Source: Sedimenticola sp. (GTDB taxonomy: Bacteria; Pseudomonadota; Gammaproteobacteria; Chromatiales; Chromatiaceae). Taken from it: a stretch of DNA of 12,156 bases. A model generated the notes under the pieces. That model was not told where the DNA came from. It saw only the letters and a list, made by a program, of their open reading frames with translations, and did not search any database. Of the stretch, positions 8,506 through 12,156 are shown piece by piece. The stretch is from NCBI GenBank assembly GCA_030590525.1, contig JAUUYI010000028.1:1-12156 (forward strand). The letters run 5' to 3'. The stretch's first letter is position 1. Every line of letters begins with the position of its first letter. The translations under genes were made by a program, and so were the position numbers.

Positions 8506-8724
8506 CTAATCCTCCGGGTCATCCAGACGGAAACCCACCTTCAGCACTACCTGCCAGTGGGCCACCTTACCATCCACGATGTGGCCCCGGGTCTCCTGTA
8601 CCTCGAACCACTCCATGTTGTGGATGCTTTCTGAGGCCCGGGCTATGGCATTCTCGATCGCCTTGTCACTACTCTCGGTCGAGGAGCCTGCCAGCTCCAC
8701 TTTCTTGTAGATATGCGCACTCAT
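8506..8724 (-). CDS. Dodecin, flavin-binding protein
   Basis: A 72-residue protein that matches dodecin along its whole length. It starts MSAHIYKKVELAGSS and has the signature WFEVQETRGHI (39-49) and DGKVAHWQVVLKVGF (51-65). Trp39 and Gln58 correspond to the flavin-stacking tryptophan and flavin-contacting glutamine of characterised dodecins. Dodecins form hollow dodecamers in the cytoplasm that store or buffer flavins and, in some bacteria, CoA. AGGAG (plus-strand 8734-8738) lies 9 bases upstream of the ATG. It is divergent from the small gene at 8823, and its 3' end abuts the REPIN. Its promoter should lie in the shared spacer, but I see no strong minus-strand match. Confidence 0.96.
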   Translation of the reverse strand: MSAHIYKKVELAGSSTESSDKAIENAIARASESIHNMEWFEVQETRGHIVDGKVAHWQVVLKVGFRLDDPED

Positions 8725-8756
8725 TCAGTTTCACTCCTGTTGGGCACCACCACGAT

Positions 8757-8783
8757 TTGAGCAATCGCGATCAATACTATAAT
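8757..8783 (+). promoter_or_regulatory. Candidate sigma-70 promoter
   Basis: TATAAT at 8778-8783 is a perfect -10. TTGAGC at 8757-8762 is a fair -35 with a short 15-base spacer; TTTGAG one base earlier gives 16. Transcription would start near 8790 and read the small gene at 8823 and the hydrolase gene. The -35 overlaps a small inverted repeat CGATT/AATCG (8753-8767) that could be an operator. Confidence 0.55.
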
Positions 8784-8822
8784 GTGGAACACCATCTTAG
8801 CAGGAATGAAAAGGTGTACAGT

Positions 8823-9044
8823 ATGGACATCGATCTTGCGGACGTCACCCAGACACTGGATGAGGAGGGATTACAGAAGCTGGAGCAGCGATTCCGCCAG
8901 CGGGAGGGGGGTCGTGTCAGCCCATATCAACCGGGACAAATCCTACTTGATCCTGCTGAATACAATCCGAAAAAAACCCACTCCCGAGACCTCCTGGCCA
9001 TACTCTGGTACCTGAACCTGCATGGTGAGCTGGTCGGGCTCTGA
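8823..9044 (+). CDS. Small conserved-looking protein of unknown function
   Basis: A 73-residue soluble protein (MDIDLADVTQTLDEEGLQKL and onward, ending in LLAILWYLNLHGELVGL). I do not recognise a family. The N-terminal half is a charged helix, a proline-containing linker follows (SPYQPGQILLDPAEYNPKK), and the C-terminal helix is hydrophobic but too short and interrupted to be a clear membrane segment. AAGGTG at 8811-8816 lies 6 bases before the ATG and a good promoter lies 40-66 bases upstream, so expression is likely. The frame stays open back to 8460, but that extension runs antisense through dodecin and is not credible. It probably shares a transcript with the hydrolase gene 22 bases downstream. 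Confidence 0.65.
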   Translation: MDIDLADVTQTLDEEGLQKLEQRFRQREGGRVSPYQPGQILLDPAEYNPKKTHSRDLLAILWYLNLHGELVGL

Positions 9045-9066
9045 GGTCCGTGGAAATAATAATAAA

Positions 9067-10035
9067 ATGTCTGCTGAACCCATGAACGATTACAAAAGCC
9101 CGTACCAGAAAATAAGCCCCGACATCACCTGTATCGAGACTAACTATCAGCGGGTCGGGCTCGCCTGCTGCTACCTGCTCCAGGAGGGGGACAGCGCTGC
9201 CCTGATCGATACCGGCACCCCGCATACGATACCGACGATCATGGCGCTTCTGCAACAGCGCGATCTGCGACCCGAGCAGGTGCAGTATGTGATTCCGACC
9301 CATGTCCACCTGGATCACGCCGGCGGCGCCGGTCAGCTGATGCAACAGCTCCCGGAAGCCCGACTGGTGGTACACCCATTCGGCGCCCGTCATATGATCG
9401 ACCCTGCCCGACTCGCAGCCGGCGCCACCGCTGTCTATGGTGAAGAGCAGTTCACGCGGGATTTCGGGGTCCTGGAACCGATAGATCCCGGGCGGGTGAT
9501 CGAGGCGGAGGATGGACTGACCCTCGACCTGAATGGCCGGCAGCTGCACTGCCTGGACACACCCGGGCATGCCCGACACCACATCTGCATCTGGGACCAG
9601 CAGAGCAGGGGGTTTTTTACCGGGGACACATTTGGTATCGCCTATCAGGAGCTGACCACTGCCAGGGGCCCTTTCATGCTGCTGCCCTCGACCCCCGTCC
9701 AGTTCGATCCGCTCGCCTGGCACAACACCCTCGCCCGTCTGATGGCGTTCGAACCGGAGCGAATGTATCTGACGCACTACTGTGCCGTAGAGCACCCGGC
9801 GGCTTTGGTGGGTTCACTGCACCGGGCAATCGATGCCTATGTGGAGATCGCCCACGCCTGCAGCGCTACAGAGCCACGCTTACCACTACTCAGGCAGCGC
9901 CTGCGGGAACTCTACCTGGAGCAACTGCGCCAGCATGGGTGCGTCCTGCCAGAGAAAGAGATCGACCGGCTGCTGGCGCTGGATACCGAACTGTGCGCCC
10001 AGGGACTGGATGTGTGGCTTAGTAAAACAGTGTAA
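9067..10035 (+). CDS. Metallo-beta-lactamase-fold hydrolase
   Basis: A 322-residue cytoplasmic MBL-fold enzyme. Metal ligands are clear: THVHLDH gives H79, H81, D83 and H84; further ligands are H168 (TPGHARHH), D187 (FTGDTFG) and H237 (LTHYC). This is the glyoxalase-II-like set for two metal ions. A C-terminal helical extension (about 245-322) could shape the active site or an oligomer. The substrate cannot be named from sequence; thioester, lactone or oxidoreductase-like members share these motifs. ATG 9067 is chosen over 9022 (which overlaps the upstream gene and has a poor leader) and 9082; a weak GTGGA lies 12 bases upstream. It probably forms an operon with the small gene at 8823. Confidence 0.9.
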   Translation: MSAEPMNDYKSPYQKISPDITCIETNYQRVGLACCYLLQEGDSAALIDTGTPHTIPTIMALLQQRDLRPEQVQYVIPTHVHLDHAGGAGQLMQQLPEARLVVHPFGARHMIDPARLAAGATAVYGEEQFTRDFGVLEPIDPGRVIEAEDGLTLDLNGRQLHCLDTPGHARHHICIWDQQSRGFFTGDTFGIAYQELTTARGPFMLLPSTPVQFDPLAWHNTLARLMAFEPERMYLTHYCAVEHPAALVGSLHRAIDAYVEIAHACSATEPRLPLLRQRLRELYLEQLRQHGCVLPEKEIDRLLALDTELCAQGLDVWLSKTV

Positions 10036-10251
10036 CTCTATGCTCAGTGGTCAAATCTGTATCACTGATGCTTGTTCCAGGACTGGAACCCAAACCATAA
10101 TGTATCTGAGTCGTTGCCACTTCACTCCAGCGAAACTGTGCGGTATATTTGTGGAGCACAGGCTTTCTAGCCGAACTTGGCCTGAGCGATGGCGAAACTC
10201 CCCTGCTGCGCACTTGGTGGTGGCGCCTACTCGGGTCGTAGCCGTCTCCGC
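10036..10251. other. Unassigned spacer after the hydrolase gene
   Basis: No convincing gene here. It contains a perfect 7-bp inverted repeat GTTCCAG/CTGGAAC with a 2-base loop (10074-10089), without a T-run. Frames on both strands lack recognisable content or ribosome sites. It could include the 3' end of the hydrolase transcript or a decayed gene. Confidence 0.4.
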
Positions 10252-10293
10252 TGAAACGAAAAGAGCCCCGCAGCGGCGGCCGCTGCGGGGCTC
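10252..10293 (-). terminator. Intrinsic terminator of the PEP-CTERM gene
   Basis: GAGCCCCGCAGCG (10263-10275) and CGCTGCGGGGCTC (10281-10293) form a perfect 13-bp stem with a 5-base loop. Read on the minus strand it is followed by TTTTCGTTTC, a typical U-rich tail. It lies 25 bases after the stop of the PEP-CTERM gene. Confidence 0.88.
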
Positions 10294-10318
10294 CCAAGGC
10301 CCGGGAAGGCAGTGGATC

Positions 10319-10999
10319 TCAGGCCTTGCGCGCCCCCCTGCGCCGGTAGCCGAGTCCGGCCAGGCCAAGACCCAGCAGCGCCAGGGTGGTGGGCTCGGGG
10401 ACGCTACCACCATCGTCAGCCAGTCCGGCGACGCCAACGGTAAAGCCGTGCCAGTTCTCGGTGGTGTCGGTGAAGATTATCGAGTCGAACTCACCCGTCA
10501 GGCGGATGATCCCGTGCAGTTCACCGCTGCCGAAGAAACCGGTGTTGTCCGCGTTGGGAATGAAACTGCCGAGTCCCCAGAAACCTCGACCGGAGCTGAT
10601 GAAATCGAGGACATCGTCGCCGAAGTCGACCACGTTCCCATTCCAGCTGGTCAGCGCCAGATAGGGGTCCAGAACCGTCTCCGAGAAGGTGATGGTCTTG
10701 GAGCCACCTACATTCAGGGCGACGAGTTCGGCGGCCGGAGGGGCGTTTTCGACCACGCCGGAGGTGTAGGGTGCGGGTGTTCCTTCGGTCCAATAGTTGG
10801 TGCCGGAACCCGTCTGCACGAAGGAGTAGGCGCCGCTGTAGGTGACGCCTACGGTGCCGTCCGCGGTAGTGATCTGACCATTTGCGCCAGAAGCCGTTGT
10901 CCCTGTCCAGTCGGCCCAGGAGACCACAATAGCACTGGCCTGTGCGGAAATGCCAAGACCCAGCAGCAGCGCCGCAACTTTCAAAGATTTCGATTTCAT
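10319..10999 (-). CDS. PEP-CTERM sorting-domain exported protein
   Basis: A 226-residue secreted protein. A signal peptide (MKSKSLKVAALLLGLGISAQ, ending ASA at 21-23) leads a Gly/Thr/Ser-rich beta-type domain. A C-terminal PEP-CTERM tail follows: VPEP at 200-203, a hydrophobic helix (about 205-217) and the basic end RRRGARK. Such tails are recognised by an exosortase (EpsH-type), cleaved, and the protein sent to the cell surface or exopolysaccharide matrix. The start at MKSKS is supported by AGAGGAA just upstream (plus strand 11007-11013); a longer frame to 11068 overlaps the promoter. The central domain I cannot name. The gene stands alone with its own sigma-54 promoter and terminator. The exosortase must be encoded elsewhere. 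Confidence 0.93.
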   Translation of the reverse strand: MKSKSLKVAALLLGLGISAQASAIVVSWADWTGTTASGANGQITTADGTVGVTYSGAYSFVQTGSGTNYWTEGTPAPYTSGVVENAPPAAELVALNVGGSKTITFSETVLDPYLALTSWNGNVVDFGDDVLDFISSGRGFWGLGSFIPNADNTGFFGSGELHGIIRLTGEFDSIIFTDTTENWHGFTVGVAGLADDGGSVPEPTTLALLGLGLAGLGYRRRGARKA

Positions 11000-11051
11000 A
11001 CCCAATTCCTCTTGACCTGGTGATAAAAAGTTTATCTGCTGCAAATTCTTT

Positions 11052-11067
11052 TGCAAAAACAGTGCCA
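11052..11067 (-). promoter_or_regulatory. Sigma-54 (-24/-12) promoter of the PEP-CTERM gene
   Basis: Read on the minus strand the site is TGGCACTGTTTTTGCA: TGGCAC, 5 bases, TTGCA. That is an exact match to the RpoN consensus core with correct GG-to-GC spacing. Transcription would start near 11041, giving a leader of about 42 bases. In several exosortase-bearing bacteria PEP-CTERM genes are controlled by RpoN with the PrsK/PrsR two-component system, so the site fits the gene. AT-rich inverted repeats further upstream (11075-11085, 11094-11108) could be activator or bending sites. Confidence 0.85.
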
Positions 11068-11154
11068 TTTTTTCAACATATTGTTTTTCATTTAAAAATA
11101 ATATTTTTCGGCGTGGCGGGAGATTGTTATTGTAAAAATAACTGACGGTTATGG

Positions 11155-11382
11155 GGGTCAGGTCTTGTATTACGGCAAGCAGGCCGGTAACTTTTCCCTA
11201 TAGTTAAGAGCACGTAGAACCGAATATCCCGGTGCATTTTATCATGCGACCTTGAGATGCGACCCAAGAGTGGGTGATTACACCATGAAGAAAATTGCAG
11301 AACACTTTGGCGCCCACTATCTCGATTGTGAACGGTGTTGTACAGTTATTTGAAGAAAATGCTTGATTGCAAGACCCGACCC
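11155..11382 (+). mobile_element. Deleted element with 17-base inverted ends
   Basis: The left end GGGTCAGGTCTTGTATT (11155-11171) and the complement of the right end 11366-11382 (GGGTCGGGTCTTGCAAT) agree at 14 of 17 positions. The 228 bases between hold only the tail of a transposase-like frame. The stop codon of that frame overlaps the right end, as expected for a compact element. It appears to be an internally deleted, inactive copy of a REP-associated transposase element. Confidence 0.7.
11243..11366 (+). pseudogene. C-terminal remnant of REP-associated tyrosine transposase
   Basis: From 11261 the frame reads DPRVGDYTMKKIAEHFGAHY. A one-base insertion near 11318 breaks it; in the shifted frame it continues SIVNGVVQLFEENA and stops at 11364-11366. 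The joined peptide matches, from memory, the C-terminal helix-turn-helix of Y1-type (IS200-like/RAYT) transposases, which often read like MKEIADHFGVHYSTVSR and end in FEEN. The catalytic HUH domain with its tyrosine is missing. No function is expected. Confidence 0.72.
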
Positions 11383-11408
11383 AATTTTTGTTGCTCTTGA
11401 TCCTGCTT

Positions 11409-11663
11409 TTAAGTCCTCGGTCCTCGATCCTTGGTCCTGTCTTTCCTGCTTTTATCCGGTACCGGATCATACCCCCCCTCGTGAAACGGGTGGCAGCGGG
11501 AGACCCTTTTTGCCCCCATCCAGAGACCACGCAGAGACCCGAACCGCTCTATCGCCTCCTGGGTGTAGGCGGAGCAACTGGGGTAATAACGGCAGTTGTT
11601 ACCCAGGAACGGGCTGATCAGCAATGCGTAACCCCGGATTATAAGCATCAGCAGGCGCTTCAT
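11409..11663 (-). CDS. yidD: Membrane protein insertion efficiency factor YidD
   Basis: An 84-residue protein with the YidD signature: [20 protein letters not shown] (1-20), [19 protein letters not shown], then [14 protein letters not shown]. The N-terminal amphipathic helix sits on the inner membrane and assists YidC/Sec-dependent insertion. The conserved cysteines in CRYYPSCS and RCHPF are present. The start overlaps the zur stop (ATGA), so a longer in-frame extension inside zur is rejected. It usually lies between rnpA and yidC; here it follows zur, which is unusual. The last residues (about [10 protein letters not shown]) are encoded by a heptamer repeat and are probably not conserved. 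Confidence 0.95.
   Translation of the reverse strand: MKRLLMLIIRGYALLISPFLGNNCRYYPSCSAYTQEAIERFGSLRGLWMGAKRVSRCHPFHEGGYDPVPDKSRKDRTKDRGPRT
11413..11436 (-). repeat. Heptamer tandem repeat at the 3' end of yidD
   Basis: On the minus strand the heptamers GACCAAG, GATCGAG and GACCGAG follow each other, then GAC leads into the stop. The consensus is GAYCRAG. The array forms the last codons of yidD and may have replaced the native end of the gene. Confidence 0.65.
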
Positions 11664-12139
11664 GGCTCGTCCCCCATTCCCTGTTTCCCGCTGCAGCGGG
11701 CACAGCGCCCCGTCACCTCGACCACCTGCGAGCAGGGCTGAAAGCCGACCCTCCGGAGCGCCGTCTTCAGCTCCTGCTCCAGCGCATCGTCCTCCAGTTC
11801 CCACACCTGACCACACTCATCACAGATCAGAAACTGGCCGGCATGGGGATGATCCGGATGGGCGCAGCCAATGAAAGCGTTGATGGACTCCAGCCGGTGA
11901 ATCAACCCCTGCTGCTGCAGGAACTCAAGCGCCCGAGAGACCATCGGTGGTTTGGCCCCCGGCACCGTCTCTGCCAGTTGCTCCAGCACCTGATAAGCAC
12001 CCATCGGACCTGGCCGGAGACAGAGGATCTCCAGAACCTTCCGACGCCGTGGCGTCAACCGCACACCGCGGACGTTGCACAACCGTTCCGCCTGCCGCAA
12101 TATCTCGGTCACCGACGCATCGACCCCCGACGTCTTCAT
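11660..12139 (-). CDS. zur: Zur, zinc-responsive Fur-family repressor
   Basis: A 159-residue Fur-superfamily repressor with an N-terminal winged helix (about 20-85, containing [13 protein letters not shown] and [20 protein letters not shown]). The C-terminal metal domain has [10 protein letters not shown] (92-100) and the zinc cysteine pairs CDEC (106-109) and CARC (146-149). Together with C92 this pattern corresponds to the five cysteines of E. coli Zur, and the [10 protein letters not shown] stretch is Zur-like. It should repress zinc uptake and ribosomal-protein paralogue genes when zinc is plentiful. GAGGCGGG lies just upstream of ATG 12139. Its promoter is outside the window. It is coupled to yidD by a 4-base overlap. 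Confidence 0.92.
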   Translation of the reverse strand: MKTSGVDASVTEILRQAERLCNVRGVRLTPRRRKVLEILCLRPGPMGAYQVLEQLAETVPGAKPPMVSRALEFLQQQGLIHRLESINAFIGCAHPDHPHAGQFLICDECGQVWELEDDALEQELKTALRRVGFQPCSQVVEVTGRCARCSGKQGMGDEP

Positions 12140-12156
12140 CCCGCCTCGCCCCCCCC

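Noticed and set aside
8460..8822. N-terminal extension of the small gene at 8823
   Set aside because: It runs antisense through dodecin and across the promoter; the ATG at 8823 has its own ribosome site.
9833..11023. A 396-codon plus-strand frame over the hydrolase end and PEP-CTERM gene
   Set aside because: It crosses a terminator and runs antisense to a gene with signal peptide, sorting tail, promoter and terminator.
11094..11108. AT palindrome as a Zur or Fur box
   Set aside because: It does not match the Zur or Fur consensus and lies upstream of a sigma-54 promoter rather than a zinc gene.

Overview
The window looks like chromosomal DNA of a GC-rich gammaproteobacterium. The Bat-type operon resembles those of Pseudomonas and related gammaproteobacteria. 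The other signs are a PEP-CTERM exported protein, a Zur regulator, dodecin, and REP-type palindromes with a decayed REP-associated transposase. A sulfur-oxidising or Chromatiales-like host is possible, but this is a guess.

Positions 1-399 hold the tail of an unidentified open frame that runs off the left edge, plus two perfect hairpins. No complete gene is visible there. Positions 400-8318 are one tightly packed plus-strand operon: MoxR AAA+ ATPase, DUF58 protein, DUF4381 membrane protein, two membrane-anchored von Willebrand A proteins (BatA, BatB), a secreted TPR protein (BatC) and BatD. Most junctions overlap by 1 to 8 bases or are under 16 bases apart. By family knowledge, the MoxR ATPase is thought to act as a chaperone on the cytoplasmic or membrane partners, and the vWA, TPR and BatD proteins are thought to form an envelope complex linked to stress tolerance. 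Two members carry unusual exported low-complexity regions: about 300 acidic E/Q/S/G/D residues in BatC and about 120 Pro-Tyr-Gly-Gln residues in BatD. No batE is present.

Positions 8319-8505 hold a heptamer repeat and a clear REPIN (two inverted GTAG-REP palindromes) between the convergent batD and dodecin genes. Dodecin (minus strand) is divergent from a small unknown gene and a metallo-beta-lactamase-fold hydrolase gene. A near-consensus sigma-70 promoter lies in the divergent spacer. After the hydrolase comes an unexplained spacer of about 215 bases, then the terminator of a minus-strand PEP-CTERM gene. That gene has an excellent sigma-54 (-24/-12) promoter.

Positions 11155-11382 are a short element with 17-base inverted ends. 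It holds the frameshifted C-terminal HTH remnant of a REP-associated (Y1-type) transposase. The right end is a minus-strand zur-yidD pair with a 4-base ATGA overlap. The last yidD codons run through a small heptamer repeat. I did not find tRNA, rRNA or CRISPR sequences.
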